Source: Desulfuromonadales bacterium (GTDB taxonomy: Bacteria > Desulfobacterota > Desulfuromonadia > Desulfuromonadales > JAAXQG01). From it: a stretch of DNA of 54,200 nt. Shown here one piece after another: positions 7,359-16,598 of this stretch. Position 1 is the first letter of the stretch, and each line of letters starts with the position of its first letter. A program made the translations under genes and the position numbers. A model generated the notes under the pieces. That model was not told the origin of the DNA and did not search any database. It saw nothing but the letters and a program-made list of their open reading frames with translations. The DNA lies in contig JAAXQG010000289.1 of NCBI GenBank assembly GCA_012974445.1, positions 1 through 54,200 on the forward strand, written 5' to 3'.

Positions 7359-8672
7359 TTAATGACTACCCATGATGAGACTGGCGACCTTCTTCGGTTC
7401 AGCGATCAGGATATCCTGAGGCACCCGCTGTCCGTTGGTCAGATACGAGAGGGGATAACTGTTGCGCATGTGCACATTGAGTATGGCGCCCAGACTCTCG
7501 CATTCATCAAGCTTTGTAAAAATGACGCTGCTGATCGGAAGACTACCGAAGCGTTCAATAGTCTTGTTCAGGTCGCTTTCACGGGTGGTGGCCGAGAGCA
7601 CCAGGTGATTTTCCATAGGGAACCCGGAACCCAGCACACTCGTAAGCTCCTCGAGACTGTGACAGTCCTTTGGGCTGCGACCGGCAGTATCAATCAGGAT
7701 CAATTCCTTGTCCTGATGCTTTGCGATGACCTTACGCAACTGCTCGGGCGTCATGACCACCTCCACAGGCACCCGCATAATTTCACCGTACACCTTAAGC
7801 TGCTCAACGGCGGCGATACGGAAAGTATCGATGGTGATCATCGCCAGACGCTTGCCGTGATTAAGCAGATAGTCGGCGGCCAGCTTGGCCAGAGTCGTGG
7901 TTTTACCAACCCCGGTGGGCCCGATAAGAGCAAGACATTTGGGGCCACTTCCATTTGCGATCAGGGGCGTCGGCAAAACCTGCACCATCTCGGCAATAAC
8001 CTCTTCGAGCAGACGGTCAAGCAGTGGCGAATCGGGCGTGACCCCGGGAGGGATCTGCTGAAGGGCAAAACGGCCGATGGAATCAGCAGCCTCCTTGTCA
8101 ATCCCTCGCTGCTCCAGTCTGTGGAGCAACTCGCTCAGGGTGTCCCGGGATTCAGCCGGATGGTGCGGGCTTCCTTCCTGATGCTGAGCGGGATACTGGG
8201 GCATGCGCATCAGGGGAGAGAAGCCCCGTGGCGTCTGCTTGACGATGGTCTGAACCATCTGCTTCAGCTCAGCCAGTTCGCTCTGGAGGGCCCCGACATT
8301 CAGGGTTTCAATCTGCCCCTTCAAGGCCCGAAGCTCCCCTTCCACGGGGTCAATCACCTTGTTTTTTTTCCAGAGATCATCGTAGGTGAGGTCATCCTGA
8401 GGCTGCCCTGTAAAGCGCCCAGCTCGCTGATTGGGGGCTTTTGCCGACTTTGGCGAAGGGCTCTCCCGGCGCTTTGCTCCCTGCAGGGCTCGTCCCGGAC
8501 CGGTGGGTGATTCAATCGCTGCCGTCACCTCAAGCATCGGTTTGCCCAGCATCCCCAGCGGTCCCTTACGAATCGTGCGGGTCGAGAGGATGAGAGCATC
8601 GGGACCAAGGGTTTCCTTGACCTTTTTCAGAGCCGAGGCCATATCCTCGGATTCAAAAACCTTAACCAGCAT
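7359..8672 (-). CDS. flhF: SRP-type GTPase FlhF
   Basis: FlhF belongs to the Ffh/FtsY GTPase family and sets the location of polar flagella by recruiting early basal-body parts. The 437-residue protein starts with MLVKVFESEDMASALKKVKE, as FlhF proteins do, followed by a low-complexity basic B domain. The GTPase core has the P-loop LIGPTGVGKTTTLAKLAADY, LILIDTAGRS and FTKLDE. Its start overlaps the end of flhA by 11 bases, so translation is probably coupled. flhG follows after 15 bases. Confidence 0.95.
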   Translation of the reverse strand: MLVKVFESEDMASALKKVKETLGPDALILSTRTIRKGPLGMLGKPMLEVTAAIESPTGPGRALQGAKRRESPSPKSAKAPNQRAGRFTGQPQDDLTYDDLWKKNKVIDPVEGELRALKGQIETLNVGALQSELAELKQMVQTIVKQTPRGFSPLMRMPQYPAQHQEGSPHHPAESRDTLSELLHRLEQRGIDKEAADSIGRFALQQIPPGVTPDSPLLDRLLEEVIAEMVQVLPTPLIANGSGPKCLALIGPTGVGKTTTLAKLAADYLLNHGKRLAMITIDTFRIAAVEQLKVYGEIMRVPVEVVMTPEQLRKVIAKHQDKELILIDTAGRSPKDCHSLEELTSVLGSGFPMENHLVLSATTRESDLNKTIERFGSLPISSVIFTKLDECESLGAILNVHMRNSYPLSYLTNGQRVPQDILIAEPKKVASLIMGSH

Positions 8673-10743
8673 TTAATGTCACCGTCTCCAGAGATCTGAT
8701 TTTCAGATGAGTCGCAATTTCATTATGTGACAACACGGCCAACGAGGGGAGAAAGCGCTCAGTCAATTTCTTGACATGAGGGCGGATCGTTGGCGGGCAT
8801 AAAAGCACGGGAACGCCGATCTGAGCCTTCTGCAGCGTATCGCTCAGACGCGTAAGTATATCCTGAGCCATCGCCGGATCCAGGGCCAGGTAAGAGCCCT
8901 GACTCGATTGATGCACTGCATCCTGGATAATCTGCTCCAACTGGCGGTCGAGTGTGACAATGGAGAGCACATTATCATCTCCCGCATATTGAGAACTGAT
9001 GGAGCGGGCCAGAGACTGACGTACATACTCTGTTAAAGAATCAGCATCCTGAGTTACAACGGACCAGTCGGCCAGAGTCTCCAGGATGGAGCGCAGATCC
9101 CGAATGGAAACCTGCTCCCGAAGCAAGCTCTGAAGTACCCGCATCACCGTGCCCAGGTTGAGCATGTGCGGCACCAGTTCCTCGACCAGCTTGGGATATT
9201 CCTTTGCAAGATTATCGAGCAAGTTCTGTGCCTCCTGGCGTCCCAGAAATTCATAAGCATGCCGCTTGATCAGCTCGCTGATGTGAGTGGCGGTAACGGT
9301 CGTGCAGTCCACCACCGTGTAACCGGCGATCTGAGCCCGCTCCTTCTTCTCCTCTGAGATCCAGGTGGCCGGAAGTCCAAAGGCAGGCTCCGTTGTGGCC
9401 TGGCCCTTGAGCGTTTCGGTGGCCATACCCGGATTCATCGCCAGGTAATGCCCGGGCAGCAATTCTCCCCCGGCAATGCGCACCCCCTTGAGCAGTATGG
9501 CATATTCGTTGGGCTTGAGCTGCAGATTGTCCTTGATATGGACAGCCGGAACGATGAAGCCCATATCCAGGGCAAACTGCTTGCGGATGGATCGGATTCG
9601 GGGGAGGAGTTCACCGTCCTGACTGGCATCGACCAGGGGGATCAACCCGTAGCCCACCTCCAACTCCAGCAAATCCACGTTGAGCATCGATTCGTAGTTT
9701 TCCGGCTCAGGCAGGGCGGCCTTGGGCTCATCGGAGACGGCTTCGAGCACCTCGAACTGCTGCTCCTTCTGCAGATGCCAGGCAATAGCTGCAGTAATAA
9801 TGGCCATGGTGATAAATACGAGAAAGGGCAGCCCCGGAATCAGGGCGAAGCACAGCAGGATCCCAGAGACGACCCAGAGCGCCTTGGGGTGCAGGGAAAA
9901 CTGGGCCGTCATCTCGGAACCGAAATCGCCCTTGCCCGAACTGCGGGTCACCAGAATGCCTGCGGCCGTCGAGATGATCAGAGCCGGCACCTGACTGACC
10001 AGACCGTCACCGACAGTCAATATCGTATAGTTGGCGGCGGCTTCGGCCACCGGCATATCCTTCTGAAGCACCCCGATTACAAACCCTGCGCCGATATTGA
10101 TCAGGGTAATGATGATACCGGCGATGGCATCTCCCTTGACGAACTTGCTGGCACCGTCCATCGCGCCGTGAAAGTTCGCCTCGTCGGAAATCTCTATCCG
10201 ACGGCTTCTAGCCTCGTCCTCGTTGATCAGCCCTGCGTTGAGATCGGCATCGATGGCCATCTGCTTACCCGGCATGGCATCCAGGGTGAAGCGGGCAGCC
10301 ACCTCGGCAACGCGCCCGGCACCTTTGGTGATAACCATGAAGTTAATCAGAACCAGGATAGAGAAGATGACAACCCCCACCACGTAATTGCCCCCCACCA
10401 CAAACTGCCCGAAGGCACGAATGACGTTCCCGGCGGCGTCCAGACCTTCGTTGCCTCGAAGCAGAATCAACCTTGTGGACGCAACATTGAGCGAGAGCCG
10501 CAGCAGGGTCACCCCGAGAAGCACAGCAGGGAAAACGGCGAAATCCAGGGGCCTGACCGTATAGAGGCTGATGACCAGTATCAGCAGAGCCACGGTGATA
10601 TTGATGCCCAGAAAAAGATCGAGCAGCACCGGCGGCAGCGGAATGATCATCACCATCAAAATGCCGACGAACCCGACCCCCACGAGCACATCGCTGCGCA
10701 CTATCATTCTGAACCATCGATTATTTGTAACAAAGTCCATCAT
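8662..10743 (-). CDS. flhA: Flagellar export gate protein FlhA
   Basis: FlhA forms the nonameric export gate at the base of the flagellum and docks chaperone-substrate complexes. The 693-residue protein has about eight membrane segments in its first 330 residues, with the FHIPEP-family signature around RFTLDAMPGKQMAIDADLNA. A soluble C-terminal domain of about 350 residues follows. It lies 5 bases after flhB. Nothing unusual was seen. Confidence 0.97.
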   Translation of the reverse strand: MMDFVTNNRWFRMIVRSDVLVGVGFVGILMVMIIPLPPVLLDLFLGINITVALLILVISLYTVRPLDFAVFPAVLLGVTLLRLSLNVASTRLILLRGNEGLDAAGNVIRAFGQFVVGGNYVVGVVIFSILVLINFMVITKGAGRVAEVAARFTLDAMPGKQMAIDADLNAGLINEDEARSRRIEISDEANFHGAMDGASKFVKGDAIAGIIITLINIGAGFVIGVLQKDMPVAEAAANYTILTVGDGLVSQVPALIISTAAGILVTRSSGKGDFGSEMTAQFSLHPKALWVVSGILLCFALIPGLPFLVFITMAIITAAIAWHLQKEQQFEVLEAVSDEPKAALPEPENYESMLNVDLLELEVGYGLIPLVDASQDGELLPRIRSIRKQFALDMGFIVPAVHIKDNLQLKPNEYAILLKGVRIAGGELLPGHYLAMNPGMATETLKGQATTEPAFGLPATWISEEKKERAQIAGYTVVDCTTVTATHISELIKRHAYEFLGRQEAQNLLDNLAKEYPKLVEELVPHMLNLGTVMRVLQSLLREQVSIRDLRSILETLADWSVVTQDADSLTEYVRQSLARSISSQYAGDDNVLSIVTLDRQLEQIIQDAVHQSSQGSYLALDPAMAQDILTRLSDTLQKAQIGVPVLLCPPTIRPHVKKLTERFLPSLAVLSHNEIATHLKIRSLETVTLNAG

Positions 10744-10748
10744 GGAAA

Positions 10749-11804
10749 CTACCTTTTAAGACTGTAGACATAGGCCAGGACTTCTGCCACGGCCGTATAA
10801 AGATCTTCAGAAACCGGATGACCGATTTCCACCTTGTAAAGGGCCTGAGCGATGGGCTTGTTTTCAACCAGAGGCACCCTGTGCTGCCGAGCAACTTCCC
10901 GAATACGCATCGCCATGTGCCCGGAGCCCTTGGCCACAACCTGAGGGGCGTCCATGGTGGCACGATCATAGCGCAGGGCAACGGAAAGATGGGTAGGGTT
11001 GGTCAAAATAACGTCAGCCTTCGGGACCTCTTCCATCATGCGGCGCCGGGACAACTGCTGCTGCAGGGAGCGGATCCGGGCTTTTATGGCCGGATCTCCC
11101 TCCGCACTTTTAAACTCTTCCTTCTGCTCCTGCTTGCTCATCTTCATTTTTTGTTCCATCTCCCAGCGAACAAAATAAAAATCAATAATTCCCAGGAGAA
11201 TAAGAATCATACAGACCTTGACCATCACAAGGTAGGTGGTGCGTCCAAGAAAGCTGACCGTTTGAACCAGTTCCATATCCATCAGGGAAAGTGCCTGATC
11301 AAACTCTGCCCTGATCGTCAGATAGGCTACGAAGGCAATCAGCAGCACCTTGGCCAGCGACTTGACAAGCTCCACCGCAGAGCGCTTGGAGACAAGGCGC
11401 CCCATCCCCTTGATCGGATCGAATTTACTGAGATCCGGCACAAAGGGCTTGGTGGTAAAGAGAGGGCCGACCTGAAGAAAGGTAGAGAAAAAACCCGTCA
11501 ATAAGGAGATCAGAAAGATCGGCGCCAGCAGCAGAAGCATCTGAATCCCCAGCTCCCATCCCATGCGAACCACGCTCAGCGGGGTCACCTCAAAGTTGCC
11601 CAAAAGCTCAAAGGCACGGGCCACCAGCTCTTCCATGCTGCTCCAGAGCATCGGAGCGTAAAATATCCAAAGAATCAGCGACAGACAGATCAGGGCTGCC
11701 GTAGTGACCTCCTTGCTCTGGGCCACCTGCCCCTTTTCCCTGAAGTCCTCCCGGCGCTTCGCCGTGGCGTCTTCTGTACGTTCCTGACCGCTTTCTTCCG
11801 CCAT
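10749..11804 (-). CDS. flhB: Flagellar export switch protein FlhB
   Basis: FlhB switches the export apparatus from rod/hook to filament substrates. Four membrane segments occupy about residues 30-210. The cytoplasmic part contains the autocleavage site NPTH within VILTNPTHLSVALRYD (about residue 265). The N-terminus EESGQERTEDATAKRREDFR is the conserved amphipathic start. The length, 351, is standard. It sits 10 bases after fliR and 5 before flhA. Confidence 0.97.
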   Translation of the reverse strand: MAEESGQERTEDATAKRREDFREKGQVAQSKEVTTAALICLSLILWIFYAPMLWSSMEELVARAFELLGNFEVTPLSVVRMGWELGIQMLLLLAPIFLISLLTGFFSTFLQVGPLFTTKPFVPDLSKFDPIKGMGRLVSKRSAVELVKSLAKVLLIAFVAYLTIRAEFDQALSLMDMELVQTVSFLGRTTYLVMVKVCMILILLGIIDFYFVRWEMEQKMKMSKQEQKEEFKSAEGDPAIKARIRSLQQQLSRRRMMEEVPKADVILTNPTHLSVALRYDRATMDAPQVVAKGSGHMAMRIREVARQHRVPLVENKPIAQALYKVEIGHPVSEDLYTAVAEVLAYVYSLKR

Positions 11805-11814
11805 TCCGGCCTCC

Positions 11815-12591
11815 CTATAGAGCCCGCATCAGGTCGATAATCCGGGAGCCCATCTCCCCGAACTCCCGCGCGACCAGGGAGGCAAACAGACTCATGGTCA
11901 GCCCCATGATCAGCAATCCGAGACCGATATTGATGGGAAAGGAGATCAAAAACACATTCAACTGAGGAAAAACCCGGGACATGAGGCCGAGAACCACGCT
12001 GGAGATGATGAGCAGAGCCAGAACGGGAGCGCTGAATTTGATCCCCATGACAAAGGCGTGGCTGGTCAGCTCCATCAGATAGGGGATAGCCCCACCGGAG
12101 AAATCGAGACTGCCGGGCTTCACGATCCGGAAGGACTCGAGCACCGCACGGATAAACATCAGATGAAAATCCAGGGCCAGAAAAATCAGCAACGCGATGA
12201 CATTAAGGAACCTGGATATCAGTGAGGTCTGGGCGTTGTTGGCGGGATCCACAAGGGTGGCTGCCGCCAAACCCATCTTCATGCTGATGATCGCTCCTCC
12301 GAACTCCACCGAGGCGAGTATCAGCTGGGAGACAAACCCAGCCATGGCACCCAGAATCGCCTCGGAGACCACCAATAAAGCCAGAGACACGGCCGCAAAC
12401 TCTATGGTTCCCAGATGCGGTTCGACCACGGGGAAAACCAGCAACGACAGCATCAGGGTCAGACCAAGCTTGACCTTGGCCGGACCTATCCCCCCCCCCA
12501 GAGCCGGCATGGCTGCCACCATCCCAGCGATACGGGCCAGACAGACAAGAAAGAGTTGAAATTTTTCGAGAGGAAAAAGAGGAAATTCCAC
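11815..12591 (-). CDS. fliR: Flagellar export protein FliR
   Basis: FliR is part of the FliP-FliQ-FliR export channel. The 258-residue sequence is almost entirely hydrophobic with about six predicted membrane segments and contains GFVSQLILASVEFGGAIISM and VDPANNAQTSLISRFLNV, typical of FliR. It is 8 bases after fliQ and 10 before flhB, the usual order. Confidence 0.96.
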   Translation of the reverse strand: MEFPLFPLEKFQLFLVCLARIAGMVAAMPALGGGIGPAKVKLGLTLMLSLLVFPVVEPHLGTIEFAAVSLALLVVSEAILGAMAGFVSQLILASVEFGGAIISMKMGLAAATLVDPANNAQTSLISRFLNVIALLIFLALDFHLMFIRAVLESFRIVKPGSLDFSGGAIPYLMELTSHAFVMGIKFSAPVLALLIISSVVLGLMSRVFPQLNVFLISFPINIGLGLLIMGLTMSLFASLVAREFGEMGSRIIDLMRAL

Positions 12592-12599
12592 GCCGGACC

Positions 12600-12869
12600 C
12601 TACCCCCCGACGGTGGGCAGAATATTAAAAATGCCCCGCACAAAAGCCAGGAGAGTCTGAATCATCCAGGGGGCAAAAAAGAGCAGGGTAAGAAAAACAG
12701 AAACGATTTTTGGAATAAACGTCATGGTCTGTTCATTGATCTGGGTGGCTGCCTGAAAAATGCTGATGATCAAGCCGACCACCAGCGCAGCCAGCATCAT
12801 GGGCCCCGCCAGCATCAGCACCGTTTCCACGGCCCTTCGTCCGATCTCCACCACAAATTCAGGCGTCAT
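12600..12869 (-). CDS. fliQ: Flagellar export protein FliQ
   Basis: FliQ is the small four-copy component of the export channel. At 89 residues it has the expected two membrane hairpins and the conserved ISIFQAATQINEQTMTFIPK segment between them. It is tightly placed 12 bases after fliP and 8 before fliR. Confidence 0.96.
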   Translation of the reverse strand: MTPEFVVEIGRRAVETVLMLAGPMMLAALVVGLIISIFQAATQINEQTMTFIPKIVSVFLTLLFFAPWMIQTLLAFVRGIFNILPTVGG

Positions 12870-12881
12870 GGGCCTTCACTC

Positions 12882-13625
12882 CTAGGCAAAGCTCTGAAAC
12901 AGGGAACCGACAAGAAGAGACCAGCCGTCAACCAGAACAAACAGAAGAATCTTGAAGGGCAGCGAAATGACCACCGGGGGGAGCATCATCATGCCCATAG
13001 CCATGAGAACCGAGGCCACGACCATATCCACCACCAGAAAGGGGACGAAGATCAGAAAGCCCATCTGGAAGGCCCGCTTGATCTCCGAGAGCATGAAGGC
13101 GGGAATCAGTGTCATGGTCCCCACGTCTTCCCTGCTGGTCGGTTGCCCCGATGCAGAAATCTCGACCATCATCTCCAAGGTATTTTCATCCACCTGAGAG
13201 AACATGAACTCTCTCATGGGCAGCACCGCCTGCTCCAGCGCGACCTCAAGGCCAATCTGCTTCTGCATATAGGGTGCGATGGCCTTTTCGTTAATCTCGG
13301 AGAAAACAGGCGCCATGATAAAGAATGTCAGAAAAAGGGCCAGACTCACCACGACCTGGTTGCCGGGAGCCTGGGGCGTACCTATGGCCTGTCGTGCGAA
13401 GCTTAGCACGATCACAATCCGGGTAAATGCTGTGGTCATGAGCAATATGGATGGCGCCGCCGAGAGAATGGTCAGCACGGCCAGAATCTGCAGAGCCGTC
13501 GAAACCTCGGAAGGATCGGTGGCTTCGCCGATTCCGAAGGTGATGGTCGGAAGTCCTTGAGCCAGACAGATATTGGGGATCAGCAGCAGAGCCAGAGAGA
13601 TCAACAGTGGGCACAGACGCTTCAA
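12882..13625 (-). CDS. fliP: Flagellar export protein FliP
   Basis: FliP forms the pentameric core of the export channel. The 247-residue protein begins with a cleavable signal peptide (to about residue 22), a known FliP feature, and has about four further membrane segments. FliP signatures include TTAFTRIVIVLSFARQAIGT near residue 65 and LIPAFMLSEIKRAFQMGFLI near residue 175. The start overlaps the stop of fliO by 4 bases (ATGA). Confidence 0.97.
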   Translation of the reverse strand: MKRLCPLLISLALLLIPNICLAQGLPTITFGIGEATDPSEVSTALQILAVLTILSAAPSILLMTTAFTRIVIVLSFARQAIGTPQAPGNQVVVSLALFLTFFIMAPVFSEINEKAIAPYMQKQIGLEVALEQAVLPMREFMFSQVDENTLEMMVEISASGQPTSREDVGTMTLIPAFMLSEIKRAFQMGFLIFVPFLVVDMVVASVLMAMGMMMLPPVVISLPFKILLFVLVDGWSLLVGSLFQSFA

Positions 13626-13981
13626 GAGTTCACCTCGAGTTTTTTCCGAAGTTCTTCGTCGAATATTTTCTCACCGGGCTCATCGGTCCGGGCGAGAAAG
13701 TCGATCCGTTCTCCTCCGACCCCCAGAAGATATTCCTTGCCTCGAACCTCCACCAGGAAGAGGAACTTTTTGCCCCCAAGGGGACGGGTTTCCAGGATAC
13801 GGATCGCCCCTTCACGAGCATGGGGCAGAAAACGTACGCCCTTACGCATCAGGGCATAAAGGAGCAGCAGCAAACCCAGGACAATCCCCAGAGAGCCGAG
13901 CATTCTGAACAGAGGAGAAATTCCTCCCGATTCAGACGCCAGGGCCAGCGAGGGAATAAAAAACGAAACAAGCCACAGCAC
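13622..13981 (-). CDS. fliO: Flagellar assembly protein FliO
   Basis: FliO is a poorly conserved scaffold that helps FliP oligomerise. This 119-residue version has a signal-like N-terminus, a membrane segment around residues 25-45 (LFRMLGSLGIVLGLLLLLYA) and a small cytoplasmic domain with ILETRPLGGKKFLFLVEVRG, the FliO pattern. Position between fliN and fliP, with a 4-base overlap into fliP, supports the call. Confidence 0.88.
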   Translation of the reverse strand: MLWLVSFFIPSLALASESGGISPLFRMLGSLGIVLGLLLLLYALMRKGVRFLPHAREGAIRILETRPLGGKKFLFLVEVRGKEYLLGVGGERIDFLARTDEPGEKIFDEELRKKLEVNS

Positions 13982-13987
13982 CGTCGA

Positions 13988-14317
13988 TCAGCCCAGCCTC
14001 TCCAGTCGCTCCGAAGGACTGACAACATCGGTCAGGCGAATGCCGAACTTCTCATTCACTACCACCGCCTCCCCCCGGGCAATCAGTCGGTTATTGACGT
14101 AGAGATCCAGCGGTTCACCGGCCATCTTGTCCAGCTCGATGACGTAGCCTTCCTGCATCTGGAGCAGATCTTTTACCAGAAACCTGGATCGCCCGACCTC
14201 AACACTGACCTGCAAAGGGATATCTAAGAGAAAATCCAGATTGCGTGAAGCGTAGTCCGACGCCTCCCCTTCAGTACTTGACGTCGGTGCTGCCGTTGCT
14301 TCCCTTGTCGGTTCCAT
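13988..14317 (-). CDS. fliN: Flagellar motor switch protein FliN
   Basis: FliN lines the bottom of the C-ring and, with FliM, binds CheY-P. From the ATG at 14317 it is 109 residues; an adjacent TTG at 14320 is also possible, but the AGAGG site is well spaced for the ATG. Residues 1-25 are variable, then DFLLDIPLQVSVEVGRSRFL begins the SpoA domain, which also has GEPLDLYVNNRLIARGEAVV. The gene overlaps the end of fliM by 47 bases, an unusually long overlap for this pair, and probably depends on ribosomes finishing fliM. Confidence 0.96.
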   Translation of the reverse strand: MEPTREATAAPTSSTEGEASDYASRNLDFLLDIPLQVSVEVGRSRFLVKDLLQMQEGYVIELDKMAGEPLDLYVNNRLIARGEAVVVNEKFGIRLTDVVSPSERLERLG

Positions 14318-15305
14318 CAATAATCCTCTCGCGAATTTTCACCGCTTTTTTTCTATTTCGGGTCCCGACCTTGGCCGAGAACTTGGGCAAATCACCAATA
14401 ACAATACTGATCGGCTCTTCGGGGCCAACGTCAAGATCTATGATATCGCCTTCTTTCAAGTTCAGTATGTCCCTGACCTTCAGCGATATGGACGCCAAAC
14501 GGGCCACGCACTCCAACTCCATGGACTTGAGATCCTCCCTGACCTGCATGCTCCATCGGGACTCCTTGCGCCCCAGGGGCATAGCGCGATCACGAAGCTT
14601 ATCTCGAAGCGGTTCCAGTGACGCATGAGGGATCACCAGACTCAGAGAGCCAGAGAGATTATCGACCGAAACACCGAACTCAGCGATGACGATCCCTGCA
14701 TCGGGCGCTACGATGTTGACCAGCCGAGGATTGGTTTCTATCTGCGCCAGAGTGGCCTGAACTTCGATGAGGGGTTGAAGCGCTTTTTGAAGATCAGAAC
14801 AACAATCAGAGAGGACCCCCCGGATCACATTTTTTTCAATGGCGGTCAGCGTTCGATCCAGACTCAGTAGCTGAGAATCGATTGAGCCTCCCAGCAGAAT
14901 CTCGACCAACGCGAAGGAGAGCTGGCCATCAAAGATAAGTAGTCCTGGAGCCTTAAGAGGATCGAGCCCCACAATCCCGATCGAGCCCTTCCCAGAGAGG
15001 CGCTGCAGATAGGGCTCGAAATCCATAGATTTGGAACCGGCGGGCTTAACCGCGACATACCGCTGGAGCCGGTTGGTAAAAGAGATGGAGAGATGCCGGG
15101 CGAAATTCTCCAGGAGAATATCCAGATTCGGCATCCTCCAGTTTCCCATGCCTTGAGCGCGGGTCAGATCAAGTCGTCGGACCTCCCGGGGCTTGGCCGC
15201 ACCAGGCTGATACGAACGGTCCTCATGGGACTCAGGATCAATTTCGCCGTGCTTGACTGCCGCAAGCAGTTCAGAGATTTCATCTTTGGAAAGAATTCGT
15301 TCCAT
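14271..15305 (-). CDS. fliM: Flagellar motor switch protein FliM
   Basis: FliM links FliG to FliN and receives CheY-P. The first residues, MERILSKDEISELLAAVKHG, are the canonical CheY-binding segment. The middle CheC-like domain (about 50-230) has no ExxN phosphatase motif, as expected, and a SpoA domain at about 255-330 contains LNLKEGDIIDLDVG. The 344-residue length is typical. Its 3' end encodes the start of fliN in another frame. Confidence 0.97.
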   Translation of the reverse strand: MERILSKDEISELLAAVKHGEIDPESHEDRSYQPGAAKPREVRRLDLTRAQGMGNWRMPNLDILLENFARHLSISFTNRLQRYVAVKPAGSKSMDFEPYLQRLSGKGSIGIVGLDPLKAPGLLIFDGQLSFALVEILLGGSIDSQLLSLDRTLTAIEKNVIRGVLSDCCSDLQKALQPLIEVQATLAQIETNPRLVNIVAPDAGIVIAEFGVSVDNLSGSLSLVIPHASLEPLRDKLRDRAMPLGRKESRWSMQVREDLKSMELECVARLASISLKVRDILNLKEGDIIDLDVGPEEPISIVIGDLPKFSAKVGTRNRKKAVKIRERIIDGTDKGSNGSTDVKY

Positions 15306-15313
15306 GAAGCAGC

Positions 15314-15826
15314 CTACTGCACAACAAAGTCGGTGAAATAGACCTTGTTGACCTTTGCCTGCTGCAACAGGGCATTGATCCGTGCAATGAGCTCCGCACG
15401 CAATTGAAGCTTGCCTTGAAGGTCACGGACCTCATTAAATGTTTTATTGCCCACTAGAAGTAAAATAGCGTCCCTGATCTGGGGCATCCGCTGCTCCACC
15501 TCGGGTACCGACTCCAGGCGATCCAGTTCGAGGGTAAGAGCGGCCTTAAGGTAACGGGCGTCCTGCTGCTCATCAATGATATTGATGATGAAATCTTCGA
15601 TCTCCACCATGGGGCCAATCATCCCAAGCCCTTCGGAGGAAAAATCAGCTTTTTCGGCCTGAGCCCTTTCAGGGCCAGCCTCATCCTTAGAATCTCCCAT
15701 AAAGAAGAAAAAGGCCCCGGCACCGATTCCGGCCAGCAGAAGCACAACGACGCCGACAATGATGAGCATTTTCGTGTTCATCTTGGGCTTTAATTCTGCG
15801 CCTTCCGGGCTATTCTTATCAGCCAT
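15314..15826 (-). CDS. fliL: Flagellar basal-body protein FliL
   Basis: FliL is an inner-membrane protein that rings the stator and modulates torque. After about 15 basic cytoplasmic residues comes a single membrane segment (MLIIVGVVVLLLAGIGAGAF, about 20-39). A periplasmic stomatin-like domain of about 100 residues follows and ends VNKVYFTDFVVQ, a typical FliL terminus. It sits between motB and fliM, fitting its link to the stator. Confidence 0.94.
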   Translation of the reverse strand: MADKNSPEGAELKPKMNTKMLIIVGVVVLLLAGIGAGAFFFFMGDSKDEAGPERAQAEKADFSSEGLGMIGPMVEIEDFIINIIDEQQDARYLKAALTLELDRLESVPEVEQRMPQIRDAILLLVGNKTFNEVRDLQGKLQLRAELIARINALLQQAKVNKVYFTDFVVQ

Positions 15827-15848
15827 GTCTACTCACCTCTTTTTCAGA

Positions 15849-16592
15849 TTAAAATAGCTGTTCCCTCGAGTCGATCAGATAGGGAAGTTCATCACGGTAG
15901 CTGCCGATACTCTCAAGAACAAACTCGACCCGTCTGTTTTTGCCCCGATTCTCCGCTGAATCATTGGGCACAAGAGGTCTTTGATCGCCATAGCCTACAG
16001 CCGAAAGACGATCAAGGGGCAACAGCTGCTCGGTAGCCATAAATTTAAGCACATTGATCGCCCTGTTGACGGACAGATCCCAGTTCGTAGCCTTACCCGA
16101 GGCGGATCGAGTATCGTCGGTGTGCCCTTCGATGCGAAGATGCAGCGGCATGGGAGCGACAAGTTGAGCCGCCTTGCGCAGAGTCGGATGCGCTTCATCC
16201 CTCACCCGGGTTGAGCCCGCTTCAAAGAGAATGGCACTGTTGATACGCAGGATAATGGCTCCGCGGTCTTTGACCAGCTCCACGTCCTCATCAATACGCA
16301 ATCGTTGCAGGTCAGTGATCATCCGTTTGTAGGTGCGCTGCAGAAGATCATCCGCGATGGGGGCGAATTCCACGACACGCGGCTTATCCACAGAAGTCTT
16401 ATCCGAGCTGCGAAGTACCCCGAAGGCGTCCTTCAAGGATCCCGCAGCCTCCGTAAACTTCATATCATCCAGGCGGGCCATGGACAGAAGCAGGACGAAA
16501 AAAGTCAGCAGCAGGGTCACCATGTCGGCATAGGTAACCATCCAGGCCGGGGCCCCTGCGGGTCCTGATCTTTGTTTTTTCTTCTTGGCCAC
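15849..16592 (-). CDS. motB: Stator protein MotB
   Basis: MotB anchors the stator to peptidoglycan and carries the ion-binding aspartate. A single membrane segment, WMVTYADMVTLLLTFFVLLL, contains the critical Asp at residue 23. The periplasmic OmpA-like domain has RIEGHTDDTRSASGKATNWD and ends with GKNRRVEFVLES. At 247 residues it is a short, standard MotB. It follows motA by 6 bases. The ion used (H+ or Na+) cannot be told from this. Confidence 0.96.
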   Translation of the reverse strand: MAKKKKQRSGPAGAPAWMVTYADMVTLLLTFFVLLLSMARLDDMKFTEAAGSLKDAFGVLRSSDKTSVDKPRVVEFAPIADDLLQRTYKRMITDLQRLRIDEDVELVKDRGAIILRINSAILFEAGSTRVRDEAHPTLRKAAQLVAPMPLHLRIEGHTDDTRSASGKATNWDLSVNRAINVLKFMATEQLLPLDRLSAVGYGDQRPLVPNDSAENRGKNRRVEFVLESIGSYRDELPYLIDSREQLF

Positions 16593-16598
16593 TTGGCG

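Noticed and set aside
7278..8510. A 410-codon open frame on the plus strand opposite flhF
   Set aside because: Lies antisense to flhF and the start of flhG, with shadow-type composition.
9448..10767. A 439-codon open frame on the plus strand opposite flhA
   Set aside because: flhA is a strong match over the same bases. The antisense product is rich in Gln, His, Asp and Gly with no domain, as expected for the complement of a GC-rich gene.
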